Counted from the first letter of the stretch, positions 23,573 through 39,300 are shown. The stretch is 64,000 nt of DNA from Fragum whitleyi (GCA_948146395.1 OX411543.1:28597558-28661557), one strand, 5' to 3'. Numbers and translations are program-made. Notes: generated from the letters alone by a model not told the origin.

Positions 23573-26500
23573 GTAAGTCATATTTATGTTTTGATACATA
23601 TCAGATATTGCTATAAGTGTGCTTAGGTATAAAGCACATGCGATTGTTTTCGTTACCTGCAATTTGATAATAAATGTTGTATAAATACAATATTCCATGA
23701 TAAAAAGATACGTCATATTGGTTGAATATACAGATTGCCGCATAAGTATTACTAAATCCTGTGATGTTCAAACGTATTAGACTTGTAAACATAAGATTCA
23801 ATAAAGAACAATTTTCGTTTAAGAAATTTCCACTTTAGATACACGTATTTTGCTTCAGATGGTGGGAATTTCTCTAATAGTCTTTTCATAAAAGTGGTCG
23901 CTTAATAGAAGTGGTCGTTCCAGCAATGTGGTAATATGGTCAAATCTATTTATTCTCAGAAACAAATGTATATTTCATATTACGATAAGAACAACCGTTG
24001 TTTTCAAGTGCAATAGTCGATCGCATCTCAGTCAGAATACGAATTAATATGAAAAAATAAACGATTCAAACATACAAATATATATTATACCAACAATAAA
24101 AGGTGGGAATTCATTGGATAAAGCTAAAAAGATACAGATAAAAATGACCCCCCCCCCCAAGAAAAAATAATAAATAAATAAATAGATGAATAAATAGATG
24201 AGTATATACGAGGGTTGTCTCGTATATGAATTGAATTGTAACTTTCTTCTGTATATATTTTAGCATGAAAAATGTCGTCTACCGTATTACAGATTTTAAT
24301 TTCGGGTGGAATTCTTTAGTGTATGACGTGAAAACGAAAGTAGTGACTTTTCCCAGCTGCTAAGATGGCTTCGAATTTATGCTTTGAAAAATACGTTGAA
24401 CTTGCACCCGAATTTTAAATTTGATAAGATTAACATGATAGATTCTTTTTATAAAATTATATAACAGACAGAGGATTGGAAACCAAACCCTCGTAACTTC
24501 AGCTTGGACAAGCTGAAGTTACGAGTGTTTGGTAACCAAACGATGAAGTGTGTTCACAATCGCTTATCCTTTTGTTTTTTAAAATACAGATGCACAGTGA
24601 TTTACGCGTGTTCATGACAGTTGTCAGCTAACTTTCGATAGAACCCAAATTATTGAAAAGTAAACTAGTCAAATTACCTCATGCCTAAGCCACGCCATGC
24701 CAGCTGAATAATTACGTAGAATATATATTAATGGGTATTAAAAAAAAGTAAGGGTCGTTATTGTTTTTGTAATGTTGTTGTTGAATGGTAGAATATCTAG
24801 GGCTCATGTGAAATTGTTTTACATTGAGACTTCCCACCACAGTCACATAATCTGGCGTGCGTTCAGGATGCAAACCCGTCCACGAAACGTTTTGCAAATG
24901 ATACCCCGCACATGTACATACGTGCAAAGCAGATTATCATTGTGAAACGTTTACAAACGTTTTTGCATCCTGAACACAGGACCGTGTCCAGAATATTTTA
25001 ATATAAAGTGAAAAGCGTCTTTTCTTGATTTTTCACTCTGTAAAATTGTGTGAAAAGGAAAAAAAATGTTCTCAATTAGAATTGCGTGTAATTTAAGGAA
25101 AATACTATAAAGAGTTTAAATCGGTCCAAGAAAAAAAAACTTGGTTTATTGTAGTACGAAGCTATTGGGTTCCATTTCGTTCAAGATCACTGAAAGGAAT
25201 CGTTTAAACTTGCATAAGGTGTAAAAGCTATAAACACGACTTCTGTAGGTTTGATGTTTCTAAAATGTCACAAGGTGCGTGTCTGAATCTACTCACGTAT
25301 GGCGGTGTCTTGTCGTAAAGAAATGAAAACAGGAAAACAGATAGCGAACACGACATAGGATTCGCCAATTTCATATGTCTGTTTGTTCATCTATCTTTTT
25401 GTTCTTTCTTTTTCACCGGTCATCTTTCCCCTCCCCACTGTTATCTACAGTACCCCACTGTTATCTACAGTAGCTTATAGTATTCCCTTTTTGTGTGTGT
25501 TTGGAGGGGGAGGATCATTACTTTAACTATTTTTCTATAATTTATGTAGCTTTATTTCAAGAGGTTCGTATTCAAGAATGTTACCTACCCTGCGTTCAAG
25601 ATGAATCCGTTCGCGAAACGTCTCAAATCCCTCTTTGCACCTGTATTCGCGTGCAAATCGGGTTACAATTTCTAAACGGTTGATGCCAAATAGAGAGTAG
25701 TATTGCCGACTCAATGCCGACATCTCGCCGGCGTATCGTCAGCACCCTACCATGACGTCAATACATTGTTTGCCTCATCACTGGCCAAGAAATAAGTTTA
25801 ATAAGTCGGCGGTTTTATGTGACTGCAAAATAAGTAGATTGGTCTTTTATCGCCGGCGACCGGCCGCCATTATTTTTACTTATCAGTCGCTCAAAAATAG
25901 AAATAGCAGACGTGTCGGCTTCGCCGATTTCAGTCTGCATTCGGTATTTCCCGATTATATGAAACCAATTAACATAATTTTAAAAAAAGGACAATCAATA
26001 GTAAAATTCGATTTGCGATGAAAGTGAAAGAGCCTGCAAAAAAAAAAAAAAAAAAAAAAAACAAAAACAAAACTGAAAAAAGGAGAAAGCCATTTCTTTT
26101 TCTTCTGAATGTTTTATTTCCACTTCATTACCCTCAGTGCATTTGTGGAAATAATACATTTTCCTGTTTTTTGAATAAGATTCTTTTTTTTTTTTTTTTT
26201 TTTTGGTGTGGTGGGGGGGCGGGTTTACAACGGATGTTACACGAACTTTATTATCACGTCCCTTTCCCCCGTCACGGCAAATCTCTTGTATTAAAACGCC
26301 ATTTATCTGCAAAATATACGTTCAAGGAATTGAAATAAACCAGCATTGCAATGTTTGAAATACAACGACAAAAGATGACGACTGTCAAAGTAATCATTCC
26401 AATTTTAAATTGATTTTGATTGACAGATGCGATATGGTTATTCCAGACTGTTCCAACAACAATGTATACAGTAACGAGATTACTGAAAAGCATCCACTTT

Positions 26501-27311
26501 TAAAGAGATTTTGATTTTACTAAAAGGACTTTTGATTATATTAGCATTACGATTTGCTTTTAGAAGATTCAATAAATATTTGTTCAATCTGGTTGGCTGA
26601 AAATTCGTTTCATTTGTCCATGAAAACAATATTGAGGATGCAGTTATTTTGTAAGTTTTCCTAAAAAGAAGTCCTGTTTCATTGTTGGTTAATCCTTGAG
26701 TTTTATGCTTCACGAAATTAAAATATAAAGAGTGTATTAATTGATTCCATGGATATGTGAAACTTAAAAAAACTAATCACAAATTTTGAAAACGCCAAGT
26801 GAATTTATACACGAGTATGATACGGTTTCTAGTGGTAGTAGCTCGAGTTAGGTCGACTGTAACCAGATATTTGTTTCCGCTACAAGTCGACAAAAAATAA
26901 GCCTGGTACAGATTAAAAAGAAGATGCAGACGACGACTTTCTGTTGACCATTTTTGAGGATTTGTTTTTTTTTGAAAAAACAACAACAAAACAATAAAGC
27001 CTGTGCGTGACATTTTCTATAATTTCAGATGTGCGCCAAACAAAGACCCTGGCCAGCCTGTGCATCTGCACAGTCTGACCAGGGTCTTCACTTTGCGATT
27101 TGTAGAAAGATAACGTCTAAAAGTGCCTTTAAAGTCAGGCAAATTTTCTAATAATACTACATAACAGTCAAGGTTGTTTAATAAAGGCCCTTCGCGCACA
27201 ATGTCAAATTGTTGAAAATGCCACGCACAGACTCAATTATTGTCTTTTCGGGAAGAATGAAACTTGAAAATGAAGAAGTTGCCTCGAAAAAGCAATTACT
27301 TCATTGTCAAC

Positions 27312-27342
<31 letters not shown>

Positions 27343-30300
27343 TTTATTTTTTTTAATAAGCGGTGAAAAAAAACCCCGAAATGTCTGAGAATGGGTTGAG
27401 ATATACAGAATTATTCCATTGATATTTCATTACTAGAGGGTCGTGTGGTTTTCTAGTTGATTTTGATTTTTTTGCCCATTTGACCAGACAGAGTAGCCAC
27501 TTATGAATAGATTGTGAACATCTGTGCACTTAAAATCGTCTGATGATTTGTTAGTTTATATTTAAATGATCAAAAGTTTAATTCACAGCAATGACCTCTG
27601 TCCTTTGGGGATAATAAGTATAGTGATGCTCGTTTGAATACTGTCACCTACAACTTCATTTAATCACGACAGGGATTCACGTGACACAAATTTTCCGATC
27701 CTTCAATTAACACTTTCCTGTTTTAAAAAAATTTTGGACCTGTTCAAATTCAAAGGTTTTGCAGACGAAAATTCAAAGTGGATTTAACTTGAAAAATAAC
27801 CATTCAGTAGGGTGGAAAATAGTGTGGAAAAAGAAGAAATTGCTTGTCAGAAGCAATTTCTTCTTTTTTCACAATGTTTTTTTTCAAACATAAAATCACA
27901 GTCACGTAAAAGGCAGGGATTAAACAGCAAAGGTTTAACCATAAATACTTGACCGATTTGACAAAAAAAAGTCTGAACAGAGAAGGTTTAAAACGCCAGG
28001 AAGCTGCTGGGTGTGATAGATTTTTAGAAAATTTACTGATTAAAAACGTTATCGACAACCAAGTTGTTTTTGTTTTTTTTAAAAAAAAAGTCCGTCATAT
28101 CACGCGAATTCGTGATTTTCGTCTGCTTCAAACCGAATTTAAATTGGTCAAATATTGACAGAATTATTGACGATTTTCTGAAATTGTTGTGTCACGTGAT
28201 TAATCGCCGTGTTATATGGTTATACAAAATTAGGTTTTTTTTAAATTCCAATCGGTTGCTACATCGTTCTCCGTTTAAGACATGCTTACAGGAAAAGAAT
28301 TGTTTAAATAACTGATTTAGAAAGAGTTGTTCATTTCAATGGATTTTGGTACGAAATTTGTTTTAAAAAAGATTTTAACACACCGATTTGTCAGTATTTT
28401 CCTTGATTTAAGATCGGAATGAAACTGTTAGAAATCAAGAATCGTACTTCATAAAATATATGATTAATCGAAGTATTAATCGAATTTGTATTTTGGATTG
28501 ATTGTAACTTTGTAAGTAATCTGATTGGTCTCTTCAGCGCAATAAGTTGTTCCCGTGATATACACTACTCAAAAGTTCTAAGCGGCCACCTTACATTTCT
28601 CGATTTTTCACATATTTTTCGGTTTTGTTTTGAAATGTTAACTTTGCCTTTTGAAAGAGTAGCCATTTAGACATGATCCTGTCTAATTCTTTTGTAAAAT
28701 CGTGCACCAGGAAATCCTTAAACCGAAATCAAGTGCCTATACCCTCAAATTCAAAAGTCACAAAAATGACAATTTTTAGAGAAATTAGAATTTTTCGACA
28801 CTTGAAAAACGCAAATCCTATAAATTTTAAGTACCGTAATCAGTGGTAGAACGCATGTGAACCTAAAAAAATTAAAAGAAATGTCACAACCTCCCTCACT
28901 TTTCTTACCCCAACAAGAAATGTCAAAATTACCCCACCCACCAATGTTAACTTTGAAATGGAGGGTACTCCTACATTCGCTAAATTTTAAAACATTTTCG
29001 TGTTGAATTTCTTTGCTGATTTTTTCTTGTTGACTTCATAAACGACTTTGCTACATTATGCAAGTGAAAACGGGCTGAAACCATGCGACATTTACAACAT
29101 ATGAACAAAATAGCAAGTGGCCGCTTAGGAGTTTTGAGGAGTGTATAAGTACATGTCCAATTCCGTCGTATTTATCGATAAATTAATTCAATGGTATTTC
29201 CACGCTAAAAAGATTATTTCAATCATTGACCAAAAATCGTCTAAAAGCTCTTCAGTGGTAAATTATTTGTAAACAAACTTTGTTATTAAGGAGATACTTC
29301 TGTCCGTCAAAACATTTGTGGTCACGACTTTCAACATTATCAATGAAGTGTATGCTTGACCATATTATACACTCGTTTGAAATCGTCAACCAGTTTCATT
29401 TAATGTTCTAAAAAGAACGTTTTTCGTACGCTTTGACCATGAAAACACTCATTACTTAGTCACATACCATTTCGAATTTCGATTTGAACCATACGATGTG
29501 CATGGGCGATTATTCTTTTTTTTCCGTTTCGTATGTGTTTATCAATCTATCATTAGACGGATACAGACTAAACTGAAACCAACTACATCGAATTTTAAAA
29601 GCATGTTTACTTTGTTGACAGTGAAATGAAAATTCATTTCAAAACTTTTTTTTATTTTTTCTCCACATGAAATCTTTGACATCCCTTATGTCAAAATAAA
29701 ATCATAGTGGATGGATTAAAATTCAAATTTAGCATATTGTTCAACAAATAAATCAAAGCAAATCAAGTGTTGGTATCTAGTCAACAATTTGGCTATATAT
29801 GTAATGTTTTATGTACAATGTAAGGGGATTTATTTGGACGGAAATTTTTTTACGATCCGTGATGGAGTCTCGGTTATGAGGCACAAGTGATGGCGGTTGA
29901 GAATGCGGTTATTCTGGTTTGTGTCTACTCTTCGCTCAAGTTGTGCGCTCGTCCAGTTTTTGATTTTCAGCCAGTAAAAAAGTGTTTACGTTTGTATGAT
30001 CGATATAGAACTCTGAATCCAAATTCAAACTATGGTTTGGGATACAAAGGTTGGTAAAGCACGCAAAAATGTTTGAATTCAAAACTTTATTCACTTTTTT
30101 ATTCATTCATTTATTTTTTCGCCAACCCCCCTCATTTATGAGAAAAAAATTGAATCGACAACCAAGTATTCAACATCCCCCCTTTCCTGTTTTCCGGAGA
30201 GAAAGCAAATAAAACATGAAAAATGGTAAAAAGAACCCCTACCTCATCCAGTTTAACCAAAGTATCATCAAATACATAATTTCAAAATTGAAAAAAAAAT

Positions 30301-33300
30301 ATTTCAATTTTTTTATTATTATTATTATTAGATTTACCTCTCTTTATTTTAACAAATGAGTAAAGAACATGAAAATAAAAAAAGTTAGACTGTTATCCCA
30401 ACTTTTTTTCATAGCAATTTCTCTTTTTTATCTCCGTGTTTTCTACGGTTCTCTTTGTGTTCTCTTTTCAAATTAAACATTCAATGAATTAAAAGTTAAA
30501 ATTCTCTGAAAATGTGTGAAGGCAAATGGGTATACTTTTTTCCCTTCACTGTGACTCGAACATTGCATAAAAAAATTTCAAGTTTTGTCGAGGGTTCAAT
30601 TTTGGCATCAAGAATAAGGACAGTATCAAGCGAAATGGACTTATCATGATGAAGCCGATATGCTATAGCATTCATATAGCATTCTTGTCTAGTCGATCTT
30701 AAGGTTGTTTGTACTGCATGTACTTTGTTATTTTTCAAGAATGAAGTCACGCTTTGAACACTCGCTTAATTATGTTGTGGAGCTCAAATGCGCGTTTACA
30801 TTTACCTTTCTTATTCTTAATATGCAATTTGAATTAAACTGCGTTGTCGACGATGGCGGTCCTCAAACCGTACATCCAGTAGTCCATTACATTTTGTGGA
30901 CTGCTAGTTAAACAGGCTCAGCTAAATTCAGTGTCGCTCATCTACATTCATGCTTTCGAAACGGTATATGATCTTAACTACGCATTCTATATCGATGGCA
31001 TATAGCGAAAATCAGAGTTGAGACCACACAATTGTTTCGTACTGAACCATCTATGTCAAATGATACATGCTTCTTAACCTTTGCATGTAATAAACCCTCA
31101 TTACACATGGTTTACAGCAAAACATTATCTTACGTTGCCGTCTGTAACAGAACCCACTGGAAACAAAATGAACGGTACTTTTCTGATTGATAAATGTGTG
31201 GAATAAAGACGCGTCTTAAAGAGAGCTCTTGTGATCCCTTTGGGAAATCCCGGGTGAATGTTTCATTTTGACCGTTTGTCACTCAAGTGACGTTTGATGA
31301 ATGAGAGAGACAGAAGTCAAAGATGTACACGGAATATCAATTGGGGTCTAATCTAAACAATTTAGCTCGTCTGCTACCACTCTTCATTGGTCTCCGTTAG
31401 AAGATCGCGCGATAAACTTTGCGATCTCAGTACTAGTTACTTGCGGGCCAACTTATTTCTGACCCGAATCCTACCCGGGTGTAGACTGGTCCAACTTTCA
31501 AATATCAGAATAGCATATTCTAGGCTATTCTGATGGTCCATATAAGGACCAGTCTATATGTCTGATAAAACGGGCAACAATGCCCGTCAGGGGTCAGAAA
31601 TAATGTGGCCAAGTATTATCGCCGCTCAGGTACTTTAAGGAGTCTTGTGATTGCTTGGTGCAAAGGCGTAGGGGTAATGTACGATTTTGTGAACACATAA
31701 GCCTTAGATTAACCCTTTGCTGTTTAAATTCTGCTTTTTACGTGCCTGTGATTATATGATTGAGAAAACAATGTGAAAAAAAGAAGAAATTGCTTCTGAC
31801 AAGCAATTTCTTATTTTTCCAAACTATCTTCTACCCTACAGAAGGGTTATTTTTCAAATTAAATCCACTTTGAATTTTCGTCTGCAAAACCTTTGAATTT
31901 GAACAGGTCCAACATTTTGTAAAACAGGAAAGGGTTAAAAAAAAAAAAAAAAAAAAAGAAAGCGTCCCACGATGTCAAATGTGTCATAGATAAATAAAGG
32001 ATGCGATATAGCGCGGTCTCTTTGGCAAATACGAACCAGACCAGAACGTACCACCAAACCACGTTAATTCTTTTTACACAGCTATCCAGGAAATGTTTTG
32101 TGCGACTTTTCAAAAAAGGTAGTCAATTCAGGAAGAAGTCGCGAAAATCCATCACATCAAATGCGTTAAGTAGGCGGTGCTAAGTAATCCGGAGCCAATT
32201 TTTCCTGGGTGATTATCGCTTCCTTGATACCACAAGATCTTGCAGAAGTGGCGGAATAATGACATTACATTTCCCCATTTCTGAGATTCCCCCGCTCCAC
32301 TAGACGTAACCTTTTATTCCTGGAAAATCTAATTTGCGTTAATTAGCGAAATGATTCTATTCCGAGATCGCGAAGAGCGGCTTTGCCTCTCAAAAGGGGA
32401 CTGAAGTGTCCTTGTTAGGCGGGATCAGGTGAATTTGTCTTAATACTCGTACTCAAAATCACATCATCTGAAATTAGGACCAAGTGAACCGGGAGACTTT
32501 TCAGCGATTGGGGTTTATTCTTTAAGATTCTTTGAGAAATAGTTTGATTTATTCTTGTACCTTTAGGTTCATCTTGGCAAAGAATAAACTTTCTGAATCA
32601 GTGCTGTACCTAGGACGAAGCAATTTTACGTGAAGTCTTCTCTGATTCCATATTCTCATACTGTGTTCAGAGAGAAAATCATTAAAATTTCCCAAAACAC
32701 TTAGAAATAAATAAAAAGTAACAGTGAAGACATTTAATGTGATGGTTTTCTTACCTGGATTAAATCGATTCACAAGCTAGATATCATGGAGAATCAGCTC
32801 TTTTTGCAGAGTTCCGAAAATTACTTTTTACATTAACACATTACCATATGTAACGTAACACCAGTTGCATACACACAGTAAGTCATTTTCTCTACTTTGA
32901 TTGCAAGGTTCATTTTGACCATTTAACCAGAGATTTGATCCTCAACAATGTAATTATGTCTCATTCTTTTACCCTTAGAATTTTTCCCAATGGTGGCCAT
33001 TGCGACCACCTGGAGAGAATTTTCTAATGGTCAAACTTTTTGATGCGTCCAACCTACTATATCAAAAAGTTTACAAATCAATTTCTTGCTTCCAATCTTT
33101 ACAAGAAAAGGTCAGTTGACTCTTAAGCCTACACAATTCTTCTCGTAATTTGCCTTTACTGTTCTTTTGACCCCTTTAAAATTCGTTTGACTCCAAGAGT
33201 TTAATGACTAGGCCTATGACTCCTTAATTATAAACACATGCACGGGCCCTGGACTGTTTTATGAACATCCTTGACATCTTCGATTGTTTTCACAAGATAC

Positions 33301-36300
33301 TCGACGATATATAGGCTATGCAGTTCATAATTTTACCTCTGATTCCAGAGAAAAAATGTATAACGCAAAGTAATATTCTGTGCGATTAGGTCAAACGAAA
33401 AGTGTTCTTACACGGGCAATTGTTGATGGATATTCGCTAAAGGAAACAAGGGTAGCACCGTGAGAAATAAAGAGATGTTCAGTGTACCAATACGATCTAA
33501 CGCCCCCGTGAACCAAAGAGCTATCAAAAAGCCAATTTCCTTGAAATGTTATTAGGAAGCGCCTGGCAGCCACTTCTTCACTGAACCTTTTCTCTAACTG
33601 ATGATACTTTAATGCAGTTATCGTCAATCATTAATGCATACAATGGGGAAAATGCTGTTTGTCGAAATTAGATGGCGGTTTTAGGATAACAAGGTTTCCA
33701 TCGCGCCAATAAAAGACATATTTGATTTTCGCGACGTAAATTAAATCATGCAGGATTCATCTTTCACGTCACTCTAGTACGGGCGTCTATCCTTTCTCCA
33801 AGAATTTCGAGAAACTAAATAATCTTTAACTTTGTTACTTTCTCAATTTGCTTGACAGGTCTTCATCAAACGTATTTTTGTTGTGAATATCAGGGTTTAT
33901 GAATACATATGAATACATGTGTTGCTCCAGTGCACGATACCTCCAACAATTTCGGATGTGCTTGATCTACGGAAATTGAGCAGCATATACATCCAAACAG
34001 ACCAACAAGAATATTCGCTGGCCCCCTAAAGAGGATTTGTGGCATTATTTTCCTACAAAGAGCATAGAAATATATGATATGTACTTTTTACAAGCAATGC
34101 ATCATCTGAAAATAGAATTTATCTTATAACTATACAAATATCCACATGATAACATCCCGTATGACATTTTTTATGATATCACTTAGTTGTTTTAGAACAA
34201 TGATATAATGCGGTAATTTTTTGAAACTTGCATTTCAGTTCGACGAAAACAAGACAAATAAAGGTTATAAGATCAATATAATACGTACTTAGTGTATGTA
34301 TGAAAAAAATACAGAGCCTCGACAATAATCAATTATCCCAACCTCGTTAGATATTTCTTTCATATAATACATTAAGTACGTATTATATATATCTATCGGC
34401 TAAGCGAATCTCACACCGAATATTACTGCTCCGTTTGGTTCTAAATTTTGAATGACATTTATTCGAGAAAATATAAACCTCTTATTCAAATGGAAACACG
34501 ATCAGCATTGTTTTTATTATTCCACTTTAAGTAATTTTTACATATTTCAATTGTCTTGCCCACTGATACTACCCGCTTCCAGTGGGGCTCGAACCCGCAA
34601 CCACCCGATTACTAGAGGAGCACGCTAACCACTAGGCCAACGAGCTAGATATAGATATTCTGTGAAGAGTGTATGACAGTCAATAATCATATGAAAAATA
34701 CCGTAAGAACGAGCCTGACATTAATAAACAACAATGCGACGATGTAAGATAATATGAGAAAATAACCGGCTGCCATTTATACGCCCCATCATTAAATTGT
34801 CATCACGATGTTTTATCTGGTGATATCGGTCACTGTTCATTGAACACTGAATAATGTTAAACGCTTTGGCCACATCATGGATATTGGTAAAAGAGGCATA
34901 TTCGATATAAACTTTGCCTTTGTCATATTTACTTTCAAGGCTGATTTTGAAATAAAATTAGAATGAAATTGAATGAGTGTTTGGCGTGAGTTTTTAGTGA
35001 TTTTTAAGGGGGCGGGGGGTTAACTGATTAATTTGGTCGAAATAAGCGACAATATTTACCATCCTTTGATAAAATCTACGTATTTTCCAGAATTTATGTC
35101 TTCATGACCAAATCAGACGCTCAATATCCATTCGGAACACCACTCGACCAATCTCACGATCAACCTAGGATTGACTGCCTCGGTGGCCTAGTGGTAAATG
35201 CACTCGACCCGTGACCTGGAGGTCCGTGGTTCGAGCCCCACTGTCGACGGGGTGTGTTTATGGGCAAAACACTTAATAGCCAGCCCTAGTTCTCCCAGCT
35301 GTAAAAATGGGTAGCAGTGGCTTTAAACCACTGCCTCTCTCTCGGGGACGTGAAAACATCAGGATTGAGTGTTCGAGAGCGATTCTATAAGCTTATGCTT
35401 TCGTCGCAATCGAACTAAAATAAATTAGTATAAACTAACCTCGGATGTACATAGACGGACTATTTTTAAAAATTATGGAAAAAAAACTTGGAAAAACTCC
35501 TAGACGTCACTTAAAATGGGGTTAGCCCTCGAAACTTTGAGTGAAAACATTCGACGTCGCCAACGCTACTCGTTTAAGTCACTGACGTAAAACCATCGTA
35601 TCCTATTATAGATATCTTTAGATTCTTAAATAACGGCTTAAAAAATCTTAATTTTTGAAAATGATTCGTCATTCTCAAAAATTAAGATTTTCAGCCGTTA
35701 TTTACTGTCTTACGCTATTTTCGCCTAACAAAATGCACGATTTTGTTACATACCCATCCGCCTTACATACATCCGCGGTCTGTTGCAGTTTACGGAAATG
35801 GTCGAGTGATGTTACGAATGACTCAAATATCATCACCAACCAATAATAACCATGCAATTATTTCATTTGAATCGTTTTTAACTATTTCGGAGCGTTTTGG
35901 GGGTGATTGGAGAGAGTGTTTGGAATGAATAATTGGAGAGCTGAGCGAGTGATTTAACGGTTTTTGTCGAGATAAGTGTAAACTACTCACAATTCAACTC
36001 GACTCACTAGTTTACTCATCATCTTCAATTTGCTTACATAATGTAGTGGACCCGAAATAGATCAGCAATGTTTCGGAAATAATTAACTTTAACAGTGTTA
36101 ACCAAGGATTCCTTATGATTTTCATTAGGAGACCTCTGTCAACAATGTGAAAGTTCATGAGTTCCGAAATCTTTATATGATTCAAAGGCTAATTCGTTGC
36201 CATGCTTATTACATGTAAAAGTTAAAGACTCATTCATAGCCATTAGCAGCACCTTTATATGAGTTAAAAGTCTTATTCAAAGCCACGAACAACACCTATA

Positions 36301-39300
36301 TGAGTTAAAGACTTATTCAAAGCCACGACAAACAACTATATGAAGAAATGTCGATTTCTTGGCATAACGATTCATACGATGAGTTGCTACCTGAACTTTT
36401 TATCTCTAGGTGAAAACCGAAACTATAGGCCATTTAATTTGATATTGTTTAATAATGTCCTGGGCAGGTGATGTTCTATTGAAGTAAATGTCGATATCCA
36501 ATCTTGCTGTCATAAAAACGAATCATTGTAGCACATATTGTTAAATATTTGGTCCTTAGATCATTGCGTATGGACCGAAAATTAATGAATCAAGATGCTA
36601 TCCGCTTTAATGGATTGTGTTTGATACACTCACTTTTGTTTATCAACAATGAACATGCATATTTACAAAGAGTCACACCAGCTTAAGGCATTGGACACGT
36701 AATAGATCCGTACGTTTCGGAAGTCGTGAACTTTAGCAGTGTTAATCGAAGTTTCCTAATGATTTGATTCGGAAACCTCGGTCAACATTGTGAAAGATGA
36801 AGAGTTCCGTAATGTTGCGAAACTATTACGGGTCAAATACCTTAAACTGGAGCTGTGATAAACCAGCCAAGCGTTCAGGATGAAAACGTTAGCGAAGCGC
36901 TTTCGAAATGATGCATCGCTTTGCACGTACGTGCACGTGCTAAGCGGGATATTATCTCAAAGCGCTCGCGAAACGCTTTTACATCCTGAACACAGGTCAG
37001 AGTCAAAGTACCAAATAAGAATATCTCATTGAATTAATAACTTTGACTCAATAACCAGAGCCATCTTTAGAATATGCATTCTAATCTAGTATTGGAAAGA
37101 CAAGAAAATTAAATTTCACTATATTGCTTATTTTAAAAACTACTACTATCTCGAATAAATGTGACCCGTCACGCGAAAACGGACCATCTCGGAACTGCGA
37201 AAAATGAAACCAGGAAAAAAATGTTTCAGTAAAGGTAAACCGGTGGTCGCTATTCCAAAATTCTTATACAGGAATGTATAGAGGATAATCGTTTGTTTCA
37301 GTGTAAGATCGATTTATATTCGTTGAGTGAACAACAAAAGTTATATTTTCACGAGTGGCGGAGCCACGAGTGAAAATTAATCTTTTGTTGTTCACGAAAT
37401 GAAATATAAATCGTTCTTACTCGAAAAACAAACGATTATTCTATTTCTGTAATGCAAAAGTGAGGCAAAATGTGAAATTTCTGGGACATGTTTTCGTAAA
37501 GCGCGTCATTTTGCGCGTGATTGCTATGCAACGTTCATTTTGACGTCACTTAATTCGCCCCGCATAGATCACGTCAAATAAAGGTAAAATGCACAAAAGA
37601 AGGGTATAAAATTTTGATAATTTCACTGCTTTTGCGGTAAGATTATCAAGTGATAATCTACCGTTATTTCTCGATAAACCACCGAAAAGCATTAAAGAAA
37701 GACTAATAATTCTAGATTCAGAAAATCAGAAAAGTGCGAAAAGTTTTGATCCTAGTCAGTCTGCGTAACCCACTTCACGAACTACCGATATGGTCAATTA
37801 ATCCCTTTCGATTCTGTTCTCCGGAAAATTCATCAGTACTCGCGCCGAATGCGGAGGCCAATGAAAGAACAAAGATGGATAGTCGCTCTCGGGCACGACC
37901 TGTGGGTCAAAAGGCCGACTCTCTAACTCTAGACCACGGACACCTTTTTATATTTTCACAAACGTCCCTTAACCTTATTTCCAGAATTTGACTTGTGGTC
38001 TACTTTTTTTTTATTTTCCGATTTATTAAAAACCGCATTTTTCTTCGTTTCTTAAAAAAACTGAATACCTTCTATGCAAATAAGAAACACATTCGATATT
38101 TATGATGGTCCTTCTTATTTGAATAATCTTCATTCATAGATAAAATGTTAACTTTTGAGTCGTAAAATTGTTCTGTTCATTTGATAGGTTTCGAATTTTG
38201 AAAAGTGATTGTACTATGTTGAACAATTGTAGATTGATGTTGCTTTTAACAATTTGTCTGCAAAGGGAAAAAGAACGTGGCAAAGTGAAATTGAAATAAG
38301 TTCTGTAATCAAAAACAGCACCTTCTTTTATTGTTATTTATGATAGTGTTACACGTAACGGTTTTGTCAAAGATATTAAATTGTTTCCTCTCCAGCACAG
38401 TTTATGACGATCTCATGATCACCAATTACCGGTACACGCCTCTGTTACTCGATACTGCTATTATCGATAACCCTTGGTAACATCTTACAAGCCCAAAAGT
38501 CTTTATCAACTATACAACTGCATTGCTGCATTTGCATATCCCCAGCTTGTGTCATGTATGCGTGTGTCTGTCAGAAATATGTATGCAAGTCTGTCCTTTA
38601 CTCTATATAGGTTTTAAGATTTTTCATAACTTTCAAATGCTCAATACTGGGCCTTTTTAAATATCACAGTTATGTTCCTTGTTGTAGGAAGTTTATATTC
38701 ATATAAAATTAAAGCCGACTTGATTTGCAAAATTCATTTTTATTGCATGTGTTAGAGCGTGTATTTTTGAAAATCAATTTTATCTAAAATACTCACTGCT
38801 GTTATTGCTTGAAAATTCTTGAAATTTCTACTTGTCCTGCTATACAAGAAAACATAGTGATACATTAATTTCACAAGTGAAATTTTGCAAAATCCACTCG
38901 TCCTGAAAAAGAATGAAAAAAACATGCAGGACGAGCGGACGAGTAGAATTTTTAAGAGTATAACTTTTAGGGTAAATAATACACAGTCTTCACAATTCAC
39001 TTGTGTATTTCTTCTGGCAAGACCTTTCCGAGGATACCAAGTAAGGGTCATTTTTAAAGTAAAGGTCATGGTTATTGCCTTTATTTTGTAAAAAAAAATG
39101 AAATACGTATTTAACGTCAGTTTAACACGTATGTATTCCTGATCTTGGCATATTTCATGTCATTTATGCACGTATTTCTACCGTTATAAAACTTGACACA
39201 ATCGTTCTGTATTTTCAGTTTACCATTATGTTAACATGTTATTTCCTTACTTTTAAGTCGTGGATATATTGTATTTCAACGCCTTCAATTGTCGTTCTGT

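Noticed and set aside
25995..26338. Facing frames of 105-106 codons rich in Lys or Phe
   Set aside because: They are translations of the poly(A) and poly(T) tracts.
34567..34650. Functional tRNA gene on the - strand
   Set aside because: Both promoter boxes are visible but the stems are imperfect and the region resembles the SINE heads of this window.
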